Part shown: in pieces, positions 27,670 to 36,711 of the stretch | Numbering within the stretch: the first letter of the stretch is position 1 | Layout of the letters: each line of letters opens with the position of its first letter | From: an uncultured Pelagibacteraceae bacterium | GTDB lineage: Bacteria > Pseudomonadota > Alphaproteobacteria > Pelagibacterales > Pelagibacteraceae | Assembly (NCBI GenBank): GCA_902633595.1 | Contig: CACPGV010000002.1 | Coordinates: 1 to 56,087 of the forward strand | Length of the DNA: 56,087 bases | Direction of reading: 5' to 3' | Position numbers and translations under genes: made by a program | Notes under the pieces: generated by a model | What the model saw: only the letters and a program-made list of their open reading frames with translations | Database searches by the model: none | What the model was told of the DNA's origin: nothing

Positions 27670-28087
27670 TTTTTTTCATAATATCTTTTAGTTCTGGAGG
27701 CATATAATTTTCGTCATGTTTTGCTAAAATTCTATCTGCAATAAAAAATGATTTATCTTGTAGCTTGCCCTCTGCAACAACACCTTTCTCCTCGGCAAAT
27801 AAATTTGGTACTGTTCCACTAAAGCTTATTTTTAATTCGTTATTAAAATCTGTAATAATAAATTTAATTTCTTGCTCATTAATAATTAAAGAGTTTTTTT
27901 TAACCATTCCTCCTACTCTAATTTTTTTTTTAAAATTTATATCTTGATTATTTTTAATATCTGTCGGTGATTTAAAATATAAGATATTGCTATTTAATGA
28001 TTGAAGGATAAAAAAAATTGCTATCACCGAAGATGAAAACAAAACTACTAAGAGTGAAACTCTTTTTTTTACTTTTTTTTGAAGCAT
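27659..28087 (-). CDS. ccmE: Heme chaperone CcmE
   Basis: Periplasmic heme carrier of 142 residues with an N-terminal membrane anchor and an OB-fold. The covalent heme attachment site is Hi s124 and Tyr128 in AKHDENYMPPE. RVGGMVKKNSL and FNNELKISFSGTVPNLF match the family. It hands heme from CcmC to CcmF. Confidence 0.95.
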   Translation of the reverse strand: MLQKKVKKRVSLLVVLFSSSVIAIFFILQSLNSNILYFKSPTDIKNNQDINFKKKIRVGGMVKKNSLIINEQEIKFIITDFNNELKISFSGTVPNLFAEEKGVVAEGKLQDKSFFIADRILAKHDENYMPPELKDIMKKNVK

Positions 28088-28095
28088 TGACTGCT

Positions 28096-28329
28096 TTATA
28101 CAGTTTTACTATATGACGATAAAACTTGTGATGCGACCTTTGAATTCTCTATGACTATTTTTTTCTGCTCAACTGAAAGTTCGTCAATTTCTTTTGCAAA
28201 CTCTCTCTCATATTTTTTTAGTGTTTTATGAGTTTTATAGTAAACGAAAGTACAAGTAAGAAAGGTAATTAAAAAAGAAGACCATACAAATAATCCGTAG
28301 CCATTCATTGATAATAAATTTTGAATCAT
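28096..28329 (-). CDS. ccmD: Heme exporter protein CcmD
   Basis: Small single-helix protein of 77 residues between ccmC and ccmE. The N-terminal segment MNGYGLFVWSSFLITFLTC shows the CcmD pattern (GY, FVW, helix), followed by a charged coiled tail. It helps release heme-loaded CcmE from CcmC. Its start overlaps the ccmC stop by 4 bases. Confidence 0.85.
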   Translation of the reverse strand: MIQNLLSMNGYGLFVWSSFLITFLTCTFVYYKTHKTLKKYEREFAKEIDELSVEQKKIVIENSKVASQVLSSYSKTV

Positions 28330-29033
28330 AATCTTTTTAAGTTTTTTTTCTTTATTCTAATGATTTCTGTCTTATATTTCATTAGAAAAATTAGCGCACA
28401 ATATAAGAGTAGAACAAAAAACATTAGTATTAAAGGCATTAACATAGAGGAATGGATTGTGCTCGAACCTGTTAACTTGATACTGGCAGGTTGGTGAAGA
28501 GTGTTCCACCATTCAACTGAGTATTTAATTATAGGCACATTGATTAAGCCTATTATAGCAACAATACTTGAAATTTTATTTGCTCTTTCTTGTTCAGAAA
28601 TAAATTTGTGAGCAGCAATAAAACCAATATAAAAAAGAGCAAGTATTAACATTGAAGTAATCCTTGCGTCCCATGCCCACCATGTTCCCCAAGTTGGTTG
28701 GCCCCATAATGATCCAGTAACAATTGCTAAACAAGTAAACATTAAACCAATTGGAGCAATACTTTTCGTTATAAGTTTTATATTTTTAATCTTAAAAAGA
28801 AAATTCGCGATAGATAATAATGCTATTGATGTAAAAGAGGCCAAACCAATCCAAGCAGAGGGAACATGAACATACATAATCCTAACACTGTCGCCTTGTA
28901 AATAATCTGGAGGAGAAAGAATTAATGCGAAAGAAAGTGCTACTAAAAGCAAAACAAAAAATATTGAATTGATAAATTTTGTTAATTTTTCAATCCAAAA
29001 AAATATATTTCCTAAGCTCAATAATTTAAACAT
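28326..29033 (-). CDS. ccmC: Heme exporter protein CcmC
   Basis: Six-helix membrane protein of 235 residues that loads heme onto CcmE. The WWD motif WGTWWAWDARITSMLIL and the histidine in YVHVPSAWIG are present. It heads the visible ccm genes; ccmA, ccmB and ccmI are not in the window, so the ABC part must be encoded elsewhere or be missing. Confidence 0.95.
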   Translation of the reverse strand: MFKLLSLGNIFFWIEKLTKFINSIFFVLLLVALSFALILSPPDYLQGDSVRIMYVHVPSAWIGLASFTSIALLSIANFLFKIKNIKLITKSIAPIGLMFTCLAIVTGSLWGQPTWGTWWAWDARITSMLILALFYIGFIAAHKFISEQERANKISSIVAIIGLINVPIIKYSVEWWNTLHQPASIKLTGSSTIHSSMLMPLILMFFVLLLYCALIFLMKYKTEIIRIKKKNLKRL

Positions 29034-29080
29034 TGAGGTTTAATTACTATAATATTTTTTTTATGTGAAGTTGTTTTATG

Positions 29081-29136
29081 AGCCCAACTGAGAATTAGGA
29101 GGGAGTATAACTAAAGAGATTATCCTCAATTGGGCT
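29081..29136. other. Long-armed hairpin between hspQ and ccmC
   Basis: Twelve-base arms, AGCCCAACTGAG (29081-29092) and CTCAATTGGGCT (29125-29136), pair with a single mismatch around a 32-base loop. On either strand no U run follows, so it is not a standard terminator. It lies in the 176-base gap, the second largest in the window, upstream of ccmC on its strand. It could be a leader structure of the ccm operon or a small RNA. I recognise no known riboswitch. Confidence 0.5.
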
Positions 29137-29209
29137 AAAACATTATCAATATATGTAATTACTATGTCTGCGATTTGAGTAAAAAATGTTTACTTTTAGG
29201 CAGTAGTAG

Positions 29210-29533
29210 TTAGTTTGAGATTTTAAGATAACTTGAGCCCTTTTTGCCTGAAAAAATTTCCTCTATAAGGGGATGCTTAACTGGTTTTTTTGATTGGTCT
29301 AAAAGAAGATTCTGCTCAGACACATAAGCTTCGTAAGTTACATCATTACTCTCAGCTAGCAGGTGATAAAAAGGTTGATCTTTTCTTGGTCTAACTTCTT
29401 TTGGAATTGATTGGTACCATTCTTCAGAGTTATTGAATTCAAAGTCAACATCGTAAATAACTCCCCTAAAGTCAAAATGTCTATGTTTGACAACTTCACC
29501 TATAGAAAATTTAGCTGTATCTTTTGTAATCAT
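29210..29533 (-). CDS. hspQ: HspQ / YccV-like heat shock protein
   Basis: Protein of 107 residues with the hemimethylated-DNA-binding YccV-like fold. FSIGEVVKHRHFDFRGVIYD, the WYQSIPKEVRPRKDQPFYH core and YEAYVSEQNLL are diagnostic. In enterobacteria it binds oriC or acts as a Lon adaptor; function here is by family only. It is divergent from yciB, with a 76-base promoter-bearing gap. Confidence 0.9.
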   Translation of the reverse strand: MITKDTAKFSIGEVVKHRHFDFRGVIYDVDFEFNNSEEWYQSIPKEVRPRKDQPFYHLLAESNDVTYEAYVSEQNLLLDQSKKPVKHPLIEEIFSGKKGSSYLKISN

Positions 29534-29609
29534 ACTAAATAGTTAGTAATTTTTTTCTTAAAATCAATATCTAATTTATTAAAATTTTATTATATGCTAA
29601 AAACTATGT

Positions 29610-30155
29610 GTGAATAAGTCGTTTTTAAAATTTATTACAGATTTTGGCCCCCTATTAATTTTTTTTACTATCTATTACAAAAGTGGAAATAGTTTAGAGG
29701 CCGCAATCCCACCTTTAATAATTTCAACATTAATTGCAGTTGCAATAATGTATTTTGTTGAGAAAAAAGTTCCTTTTGTACCATTAATTGGGGCAGTGGT
29801 AATCTCGTTATTTGGAGGATTGACTTTATATTTTAATAATCCAGTCTTCATTTATATGAAGCCCACTATAGTAAACATTATATTTGCCGCTATCCTTATT
29901 ATAAGCAAAACTTATTTTAACAAAAATTTCTTAAAACTATTTTTGCAGACAGCTTTTCAGTTAAACGAGGAAGGATGGAATAAGCTAAACTTCAGATGGG
30001 CTTACTTCTTCGTATTTTTAGCAATTTTGAACGAAATAGTTTGGAGAACACAACCAGAAACCACTTGGGTTAATTTTAAAGTTTGGGGAATGCTTCCGAT
30101 AACGATTATCTTTACAGCTATGCAATTACCGCTAATAAATAAATATAAAGTATGA
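29610..30155 (+). CDS. yciB: Septation protein A homologue YciB
   Basis: Inner-membrane protein of 181 residues with five hydrophobic helices. FITDFGPLLIFFTIYYK at the N terminus, and the ending with LNFRWAYFFVFLAILNEIVW and GMLPITIIFTAMQ, define the YciB/IspZ family, which affects cell envelope and division. The start is a GTG at 29610. It overlaps the next gene by 4 bases. Confidence 0.92.
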   Translation: MNKSFLKFITDFGPLLIFFTIYYKSGNSLEAAIPPLIISTLIAVAIMYFVEKKVPFVPLIGAVVISLFGGLTLYFNNPVFIYMKPTIVNIIFAAILIISKTYFNKNFLKLFLQTAFQLNEEGWNKLNFRWAYFFVFLAILNEIVWRTQPETTWVNFKVWGMLPITIIFTAMQLPLINKYKV

Positions 30156-30499
30156 ATAAAATTAGATTAGTTATTAATAATGAGCTTCAAAAAAAGAATA
30201 AAGAAAAGTTTTTTATTAAAAAAGAACTTCAAAGCATATTAAATTTATATGCAAAAATGGTTTCTAATGGATCATGGAAAGATTATTCTTTTACCTCAGG
30301 CGTTAGAGAGGTTTCTTTTAATGTTTATCAAAGAGCATCAGATAAACCTGTTCTTAGAATTTTAAAAAATCTTAAACCTCAATATTTTAATGAAAGATAC
30401 TTAATTAAAGACAAAAATGGAATTATTCTGAAAAAATCCGAAAACTTGAATCAATTAATCGACAAAACTAGCTGGAATAAATTAAGGTTAGTAAAATAA
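30152..30499 (+). CDS. DUF2794 family protein
   Basis: Protein of 115 residues. FIKKELQSILNLYAKMVSNG, WKDYSFTSGVREVSFNVYQR and PVLRILKNLK fit the DUF2794 pattern found mainly in alphaproteobacteria. No function is established and no catalytic motif is visible. It is coupled to yciB by a 4-base overlap and converges with the Bax-inhibitor gene, which ends at the next base. Confidence 0.8.
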   Translation: MNKIRLVINNELQKKNKEKFFIKKELQSILNLYAKMVSNGSWKDYSFTSGVREVSFNVYQRASDKPVLRILKNLKPQYFNERYLIKDKNGIILKKSENLNQLIDKTSWNKLRLVK

Positions 30500-31252
30500 T
30501 TATCTTCTTTGACCAAAAAGTCTTAAAAGCATTATAAACAAATTAATAAAGTCTAAGTAAAGAGTTAAGGCTCCCATAACTGCTTTCTTGCCCATTATCT
30601 CGCCACTGTCGCTAACTAAATACATATTTTTAATCTTTTGAGTGTCGTAAGCTGTTAAGCCTACAAATATCAAAACACCAATTATAGAAATTACGAAATA
30701 CATCATAGTAGATTTCATGAAAATATTTACTAGTGATGCAATTATTATGCCGAAAAGTCCCATCATCAAAAATGAACCTAACTTAGTTAGATCTCTTTTC
30801 GTTGTGTAGCCGTAAATACTCATTGCCCCGAAAGTACCTGCGGTAATAAAAAAAACTCTAGTTATACTTGCTCCTGTATACATCAAAAATATTGAAGATA
30901 AAGATGCTCCCATCAAAGCTGCAAAAACCCAAAATGCTGTCTGAGCTTTAGCTGCAGACATTTTCGCTATTCCAAAACTCATATAAAAAACTACTGCTAA
31001 TGGAGCTAGCATTATCACCCATTTTAATCCTGAAGCATAAATAGAATTTCCAAAGTTTGTAAGGCCGATTATTTGTCCTTCACTCGAAGTAACAACTGCC
31101 ATTTTAAAAAATGCTAAAGCGATGAAACCAGTTAGTAAAACACCTGAAGCCATATAATTATAGACTTTAAGCATGTAAGAACGCAGTCCTTGATCTATAA
31201 TTGCATCAGAAGCTGACGATCTAACATTAGAAGATTGTTTGTTAAGTTCCAT
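30500..31252 (-). CDS. Bax inhibitor-1/YccA family membrane protein
   Basis: Membrane protein of 250 residues with seven helices. The family pattern GLTAYDTQKIKNMY near the C terminus and LYLDFINLFIMLLRLFGQRR at the end are typical of TMBIM/BI-1 proteins, which in bacteria are pH-sensitive ion leaks or modulators of FtsH. It is divergent from the aldo/keto reductase. Confidence 0.93.
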   Translation of the reverse strand: MELNKQSSNVRSSASDAIIDQGLRSYMLKVYNYMASGVLLTGFIALAFFKMAVVTSSEGQIIGLTNFGNSIYASGLKWVIMLAPLAVVFYMSFGIAKMSAAKAQTAFWVFAALMGASLSSIFLMYTGASITRVFFITAGTFGAMSIYGYTTKRDLTKLGSFLMMGLFGIIIASLVNIFMKSTMMYFVISIIGVLIFVGLTAYDTQKIKNMYLVSDSGEIMGKKAVMGALTLYLDFINLFIMLLRLFGQRR

Positions 31253-31296
31253 ACGATATATATATGTTTTTTTAAAAACTTTTCAATAGTCAAAAA

Positions 31297-31324
31297 TTGA
31301 CCTAAAACTGTGCAATAATATTAC
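31297..31324 (+). promoter_or_regulatory. Possible promoter of the aldo/keto reductase gene
   Basis: TTGACC (31297-31302) and TATTAC (31319-31324) are separated by 16 bases, upstream of the ATG at 31331. If real, the transcript would have almost no leader. It is a sequence match only. Confidence 0.3.
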
Positions 31325-31330
31325 AAATTT

Positions 31331-32368
31331 ATGAAATTCAAAAAACTTGGAAACACTGATTTAGATGTAAGTTTAATCTGCCTTGGTACCATGACTTGGG
31401 GAACTCAAAACTCTGAGAAAGATGCATTTGAACAAATGGACTATTCAATCGATAACGGGGTTAATTTTTTTGATACTGCGGAAATTTACTCGGTTCCGCC
31501 TACATCAGAGTCGTATGGTAAAACAGAAATAATGATAGGTAATTGGTTCGAAAAAAGAAAAAATAGAGATAAAATTGTTTTGGCCTCAAAAGTTGCTGGC
31601 CCAGGATGCGACTGGATAAGAGGCGGGGGAAATAATTTTGATGAGAAAAAAATAGGAGAAGCAATTGATGGGAGTCTTAAAAGGTTAAAAACAGATTATA
31701 TTGACTTATATCAATTACACTGGCCGGAGCGTTCAACAAATTTTTTCGGTAGAAGAGACTATCTTTACAATAATGAGGAAGGAGACTGGAACAGCTTTGA
31801 AAGTATCCTTGAGGCATTAAGTAAATTTATTAAGAGTGGAAAAATTAGATATATCGGTATGTCTAATGAAACACCTTATGGAATATCTAGATACCTTGAA
31901 ATCTCAAAAAATAAAGGTGCACCAAGAATGATGTCCGTGCAGAATCCTTATAACTTAGTAAATAGAACTTATGAAATAGGTATGTCTGAAATTTCTATTA
32001 GAGAAAAATGTGGTTTATTAGTTTATTACCCTCTCGCAGCTGGAGCATTATCTGGAAAGTATCAAGGTGGAAAAATGCCAAAAGACTCTAGAATGGCACT
32101 TTTTAAAGGTTGGGAAAGACATTTGAATCCTTTAGCTATGAAAGCTTATGAAAAGTACTCGGAGGTTGCCAAAAATTTTAATTTGACCATGGTACAGCTT
32201 GCCCAAGCTTTTGTTAATTCAAGACCATTCGTTACGAGTAATATTATTGGTGCAACTACAATGGATCAACTTAAGGAAAATGTTGAAAGCATAAATATAG
32301 AATTTACAGATGAGATGATGGACAGAGTTAATGAAATTCATAACAACAACCCCAATCCATCTCCTTAA
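31331..32368 (+). CDS. Aldo/keto reductase (Tas-like)
   Basis: NADPH-dependent oxidoreductase of 345 residues with a TIM barrel. Catalytic residues are seen as Asp and Tyr in FFDTAEIYSVP, Lys in LASKVAGPG and His in LYQLHWPE. The long loop with DWIRGGGNNFD and the NFFGRRDY region is typical of the Tas group. The natural substrate is unknown. Confidence 0.9.
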   Translation: MKFKKLGNTDLDVSLICLGTMTWGTQNSEKDAFEQMDYSIDNGVNFFDTAEIYSVPPTSESYGKTEIMIGNWFEKRKNRDKIVLASKVAGPGCDWIRGGGNNFDEKKIGEAIDGSLKRLKTDYIDLYQLHWPERSTNFFGRRDYLYNNEEGDWNSFESILEALSKFIKSGKIRYIGMSNETPYGISRYLEISKNKGAPRMMSVQNPYNLVNRTYEIGMSEISIREKCGLLVYYPLAAGALSGKYQGGKMPKDSRMALFKGWERHLNPLAMKAYEKYSEVAKNFNLTMVQLAQAFVNSRPFVTSNIIGATTMDQLKENVESINIEFTDEMMDRVNEIHNNNPNPSP

Positions 32369-32409
32369 TCCATCGTTGAAATCAAATTTATATAGTATAA
32401 AAACAAACC

Positions 32410-32910
32410 ATGCTTGTTAAAAAAATTTTTCTACTTGGAATTTTTGTAATTTTCTCTTCTAACGCACTTGCAAATACTCCAAGATCGACTGGCAAATATA
32501 AGAATTGGGAAAGTTTTGTTGCTGAAACAGAAAAAGGTAAAATATGTTTTGCACAAACTCTGCCAACAAAAAGAGCTCCAAAAGCAGTTCAAAGAGACAA
32601 ATCAAAATTATTTGTTACTTTTAGACCGGGAGAAAATATCAAGGACGAAGTTAGCATCACTAGTGGACACGACTATAAAAGCTCAACTGTTAGTGCAAGC
32701 TCAGGTAAAAGAAAGTATTCTTTTTTTTCACAAAAAAATTTCGCTTGGTTATTAGATGATCAAGAAGAGAAAAATTTTATTAAATTGATGAAAAGAGCAA
32801 CCGATTTAATTGTTAAAGCGAGAACGACTAAGGGTGCGGAAACTACGGATCATTATTCAATGATGGGATTTACAAAAGCTTACAACACTGCAAAAAAAAC
32901 CTGCAGCTAG
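32410..32910 (+). CDS. Secreted IalB-like (invasion-associated locus B family) protein
   Basis: Exported protein of 166 residues with a signal peptide (KKIFLLGIFVIFSSNALA, cleaved before NTPRS). The order W-x-S-F-V, KICFAQTLP, KLFVTFRPGENIKDEVSI and a final cysteine resembles the IalB family, where the two cysteines form a disulfide. In free-living alphaproteobacteria its role is unknown; the name reflects Bartonella. argG starts on the next base. Confidence 0.7.
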   Translation: MLVKKIFLLGIFVIFSSNALANTPRSTGKYKNWESFVAETEKGKICFAQTLPTKRAPKAVQRDKSKLFVTFRPGENIKDEVSITSGHDYKSSTVSASSGKRKYSFFSQKNFAWLLDDQEEKNFIKLMKRATDLIVKARTTKGAETTDHYSMMGFTKAYNTAKKTCS

Positions 32911-34095
32911 ATGAAAAAAATTGTTTTAGCTTATTCTGGAGGATTAGACACCTCAATTATTCTAAGATGGTTACAAGAAAATTATAAAGCAGAAGTCATT
33001 GCCTATACTTCGGATATCGGCCAAGAGATAGATAAAAAGAAAATATTAAGAAACGCAAAACTTCTCGGTGTAAAAAAAGTAATTATAGAGGATTTAAAAA
33101 ATATCTTCGTTAAAGATTATGTTTTTCCGATGATAAGAGCACATGCAGTCTATGAAGGCATTTACTTACTTGGTACTTCAATTGCTAGACCTTTAATCGC
33201 CAAAAGGCAAATAGCGATAGCAAAAAAGTTTAAGGCTTATGCTGTATCACATGGGGCAACTGGAAAAGGTAACGATCAAGTAAGATTTGAACTAGGTTAT
33301 GCATTTTTTGGTAGAGGTAAAATAAAAACAATTGCACCTTGGAGGGAATGGAAATTACAATCTAGAGCAGATTTAATAAGATATGCAAAGAAAAATAAAA
33401 TCCCTATACCTCAAGATAAAAAAGGGGCACCACCTTTTTCAGTTGATGATAATATTTTTCATACATCGACAGAGGGTAAAGTTTTAGAAAATCCTAAAAA
33501 TTCAGCACCAGAATTTATATATCAAAGAACTATTTCCCCTGAAAGAGCTCCAAATAAAAAAACGAAAGTAAAAATTACTTTTCAAAATAGTGATCCAGTT
33601 GCAGTAAATGGAAAAAAACTTAAGCCGGAAAAACTTTTAGATAAATTAAATGATATAGCTGGAAAAAATGCTATTGGCAGAGTGGATCTTGTTGAGAATA
33701 GATTTATCGGAATTAAATCTAGAGGAGTTTATGAAACACCAGGTGGAACCTTATTATATATTGCTCATAGAGCGATCGAGTCGGTAACTTTAGATAAAAA
33801 AACTGTTCACGATAAAGAAAGGATTATGCCTGAGTACGCAGAACTAGTTTATAATGGATATTGGTTTTCAAAAAAAAGAATTGAGCTTCAAAAAATAATT
33901 GATAGAAAAAGAAGTCAAGTAACTGGAGAAATTATTCTAAGCCTTTACAAAGGAAATGTTACAATTTTATCTAGAAGAACAAAAAATAAAGCTTATTCTA
34001 TGAAGAAAGTTTCATTTGAGGAAAATAAGTCATTTAATAAAAATAAAGTTGAAAAATTTATTAAATATCACTCTAAACAGTTAAACAAAGCATAA
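32911..34095 (+). CDS. argG: Argininosuccinate synthase ArgG
   Basis: Condenses citrulline and aspartate with ATP in arginine synthesis. The 394 residues begin MKKIVLAYSGGLDTSIILRW with the PP-loop, and contain SHGATGKGNDQVRFEL and APWREWKLQSRADLI. Full length. It directly abuts the preceding secreted-protein gene. Confidence 0.97.
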   Translation: MKKIVLAYSGGLDTSIILRWLQENYKAEVIAYTSDIGQEIDKKKILRNAKLLGVKKVIIEDLKNIFVKDYVFPMIRAHAVYEGIYLLGTSIARPLIAKRQIAIAKKFKAYAVSHGATGKGNDQVRFELGYAFFGRGKIKTIAPWREWKLQSRADLIRYAKKNKIPIPQDKKGAPPFSVDDNIFHTSTEGKVLENPKNSAPEFIYQRTISPERAPNKKTKVKITFQNSDPVAVNGKKLKPEKLLDKLNDIAGKNAIGRVDLVENRFIGIKSRGVYETPGGTLLYIAHRAIESVTLDKKTVHDKERIMPEYAELVYNGYWFSKKRIELQKIIDRKRSQVTGEIILSLYKGNVTILSRRTKNKAYSMKKVSFEENKSFNKNKVEKFIKYHSKQLNKA

Positions 34096-34117
34096 ATCTC
34101 TGATAGATTAGACTAAA

Positions 34118-34504
34118 ATGAACCAAACGATTCGAAATATTCAATTAACAGCTGTTCTAATAGTTCTAGTATCAACAGTTATTGCTTTCTTCTTAGAGAT
34201 AACAGAAATGTATATGAATAGAGATATAACATTAGCAGACCTGCTTTTAATGTTTATTTACATTGAAGTAATAGGTTTGGTCAGGTCTTATTGGGAAACT
34301 AGAGCAGTTAGAATTACATATCCGTTAGTAATTGCAATTACTGCACTTGCACGGTTCATTATATTGCAAGATAAAGAGAGTGATCCGTCTAATTTAATTT
34401 ATATATCATTAGCAATTTTAATTGTTGCAATAGCGACGGTGATAATAAGATTTAGAAATAGTAAATATCTTAAAATAGAAAAGTCTAAATCTGGTGAGCT
34501 TTAA
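34118..34504 (+). CDS. PsiE-like (phosphate-starvation-inducible E) membrane protein
   Basis: Membrane protein of 128 residues with four helices. The spacing of ITLADLLLMFIYIEVIGLV followed by YWETRAVRITYPLVIAITAL matches PsiE-family proteins. The function is unknown. It converges with folD, with the ends overlapping by 20 bases. Confidence 0.78.
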   Translation: MNQTIRNIQLTAVLIVLVSTVIAFFLEITEMYMNRDITLADLLLMFIYIEVIGLVRSYWETRAVRITYPLVIAITALARFIILQDKESDPSNLIYISLAILIVAIATVIIRFRNSKYLKIEKSKSGEL

Positions 34505-35327
34505 AGCATTCCAAAGTATTTTTTAATAAACAAGCAATTGTCATAGGCCCGACACCTCCTGGAACAGGTGTTATTGCTTTTATATTATCTTTAATTTCTT
34601 CAAAGTTAACGTCTCCGACAATTTTATCTCCTACCTTATTAATTCCTACATCAATAATAATAGCGCTACTTTTTACCCAATCTTTTTTAATTAAATTTGG
34701 CACTCCAACAGCAGCCACTAAGATATCTGCTTTCAAACATTCCTCTTGTAAATTATTAGTTTTAGAGTGAACAACGGTTACGGTACAATTTTCTTTTAAC
34801 AATAATTGAGCCATTGGCTTTCCATTTAAATTTGATCTACCTATGATTACAGCATGTTTTCCAGATAGATTTTTTTCAACCTTTTTAATGAGTAATAAAC
34901 ATCCCAATGGAGTGCAGGGAACAATAGACTTATATCCAGATGCAAGATTACCAACATTTATAGGATTGAAACCATCTACATCTTTTTTAGGATCGATAGC
35001 GTTTATAATTTTTTCTTTACTTATTTGTTCAGGTAGTGGGAGTTGAACTAATATACCAGAAATACTCTTGTCATTATTTAACTCATTAATTTTATCCAAA
35101 ACCTCCTTCTCACTTACTTCTTTAGAGTATTTTATTACATTGGAAGTAATGCCTACTTCTGTTGAAATTTTTTCTTTATTTTTTACGTATATTTGGCTTG
35201 GAACAAAATCACCGATCAAAATAACAGTTAAGCTTGGATTTTTATTAATTTTTTTTTTTATCTCAAGTATCTCGCTTTTAATTTCTTCTCTCAAATTAGC
35301 TGCTTCTTTTTTTCCATCAATTATCAT
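34485..35327 (-). CDS. folD: Methylenetetrahydrofolate dehydrogenase/cyclohydrolase FolD
   Basis: Bifunctional folate enzyme of 280 residues interconverting 5,10-methylene- and 10-formyl-THF. The Y-x-x-x-K catalytic pair is in YVKNKEKIS, and GILVQLPLPEQI, DVDGFNPINVG, GRSNLNGKPMAQLL and TPVPGGVGPMTIACLL are all intact. It supplies formyl-THF for PurH, encoded 14 kb downstream. It starts 2 bases after the yggT stop. Confidence 0.96.
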   Translation of the reverse strand: MIIDGKKEAANLREEIKSEILEIKKKINKNPSLTVILIGDFVPSQIYVKNKEKISTEVGITSNVIKYSKEVSEKEVLDKINELNNDKSISGILVQLPLPEQISKEKIINAIDPKKDVDGFNPINVGNLASGYKSIVPCTPLGCLLLIKKVEKNLSGKHAVIIGRSNLNGKPMAQLLLKENCTVTVVHSKTNNLQEECLKADILVAAVGVPNLIKKDWVKSSAIIIDVGINKVGDKIVGDVNFEEIKDNIKAITPVPGGVGPMTIACLLKNTLECFKAHQI

Positions 35328-35329
35328 TA

Positions 35330-35620
35330 TTAAAATAATCCTGGAGCTAGCATTTCAAAAACTAAATTTCTCAAAAACATTAATGCTAAAATTAAGACAA
35401 CCGGTGAAATATCAATTGATCCTAAATTAGGAAGAAATCTTCTTATATAATTTAAAGGGGGTGCAGTTAAACGGTATGAAACATCTAAAACAGAATAAAC
35501 AAATCTGTTGCTAGTGTTTAAAACATTGAAAGCAACTAACCAGCTGATAATTGCATTAATAATTAAAATCCAGATATAAATACTCACAATATTATCAAAT
35601 AATATTAAAACAGATTTCAT
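35330..35620 (-). CDS. YggT family membrane protein
   Basis: Membrane protein of 96 residues with two helices. WILIINAIISWLVAFNVLN, and PLNYIRRFLPNLGSIDISPV before the second helix, are the YggT repeat signature. Family members are linked to osmotic tolerance and envelope assembly. Its start overlaps the mscS stop by one base. Confidence 0.9.
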   Translation of the reverse strand: MKSVLILFDNIVSIYIWILIINAIISWLVAFNVLNTSNRFVYSVLDVSYRLTAPPLNYIRRFLPNLGSIDISPVVLILALMFLRNLVFEMLAPGLF

Positions 35621-36711
35621 TAATTTTTCTCCACATAAATAGATGTACTTGGGAATGCAAATGAAGCTTTATTTTTTTCTACTATACTTTTTATTTCTAA
35701 AGCTAATATATCTTTAACTTTTAACCACTCTAAATAATAAGTAGTTTTTGTGAAACAAATTAGTTTTATATCTATTGAACTTGCAGCAAATTGGTCAACT
35801 TTTACAGATAATATTGTATCGTCTGAAGTTGAAAAGTATTCACTTCCTTTTACAAAAGATTCTATTTCATTTTTTATATCTGTAAGTTGTTTGCTTGTCG
35901 TTTTATATTCTAATCCTATAACCCAGTTTATCCTTCGATGAGTAATTTGAGAGTTATTGATTACAGCTTTTTCTGCAAATTGAAAATTTGGAATAGTCGC
36001 TAATGATTTATCAAAACGTCTTACAACTGTTGATCTAAAACCAATAGACTCAACTGTTCCTTCTATAACTCCTTCAACATAAATCCACTCTCCTACTTGA
36101 AATCTCCTTTCAACTAAAACTAATATTCCAGAAATTAAATTTTTAAATAAATCTTGAGCGCCTAAAGCAACAGCTACTCCAAAAAGTCCTAAACCAGCAA
36201 TAATTGGTCCAATTTTTATACCCCATAATTCTAAAACAGCGGCTAGACCTAGAATTATTATTAGAACTTTAATAGCTTTTATTATCCAATTAATTAAATC
36301 TCGAGATAATAAATCTCCTACCGATCTTATTACGACTGACAAGGGTCCTATAATTTGATGAAAGGTCCAAAATATTAATATAGTTATTAAAGACCTATTA
36401 ATTGTTTCTAAAAATTCAGCTGCTTGAGTTTCTATGGTTAAATAACTCGTTGAAACAAAAAAACCTAAAACAATTGGAAAAAACTTCGCTGGCCCTTCCA
36501 TTGAAAACACGAGAGAATTATCAAAATTATTAGTTGTTTTTGATACGTAGTTTTCTAAACGCTTAACAATAAACTTTGAAAAAATTCCTCTTAAAAATAA
36601 AAAAAATAAGAAAATTCCAAGTGCAATTAAAATTTCCGATATATTTACACCAGATATCCCTTTATCCCATACATCAAAAAAAAGATTTTTAAAATTTTGT
36701 AACACTTCCAT
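35620..36711 (-). CDS. Mechanosensitive ion channel of the MscS family
   Basis: Small-conductance mechanosensitive channel homologue of 363 residues. It has several N-terminal helices, the pore-lining helix (GPIIAGLGLFGVAVALGAQD) with small-residue packing, then the beta domain (FQVGEWIYVEGVIEGTVES, TVVRRFDKSLATIPN). It releases solutes on osmotic downshock. It is located immediately after hemD. Confidence 0.93.
   Translation of the reverse strand: MEVLQNFKNLFFDVWDKGISGVNISEILIALGIFLFFLFLRGIFSKFIVKRLENYVSKTTNNFDNSLVFSMEGPAKFFPIVLGFFVSTSYLTIETQAAEFLETINRSLITILIFWTFHQIIGPLSVVIRSVGDLLSRDLINWIIKAIKVLIIILGLAAVLELWGIKIGPIIAGLGLFGVAVALGAQDLFKNLISGILVLVERRFQVGEWIYVEGVIEGTVESIGFRSTVVRRFDKSLATIPNFQFAEKAVINNSQITHRRINWVIGLEYKTTSKQLTDIKNEIESFVKGSEYFSTSDDTILSVKVDQFAASSIDIKLICFTKTTYYLEWLKVKDILALEIKSIVEKNKASFAFPSTSIYVEKN

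Noticed and set aside
29081-29136. TPP riboswitch because of CTGAGA
   Set aside because: The second conserved half of the TPP aptamer is missing, and the gene downstream on that strand would not be a thiamin gene.
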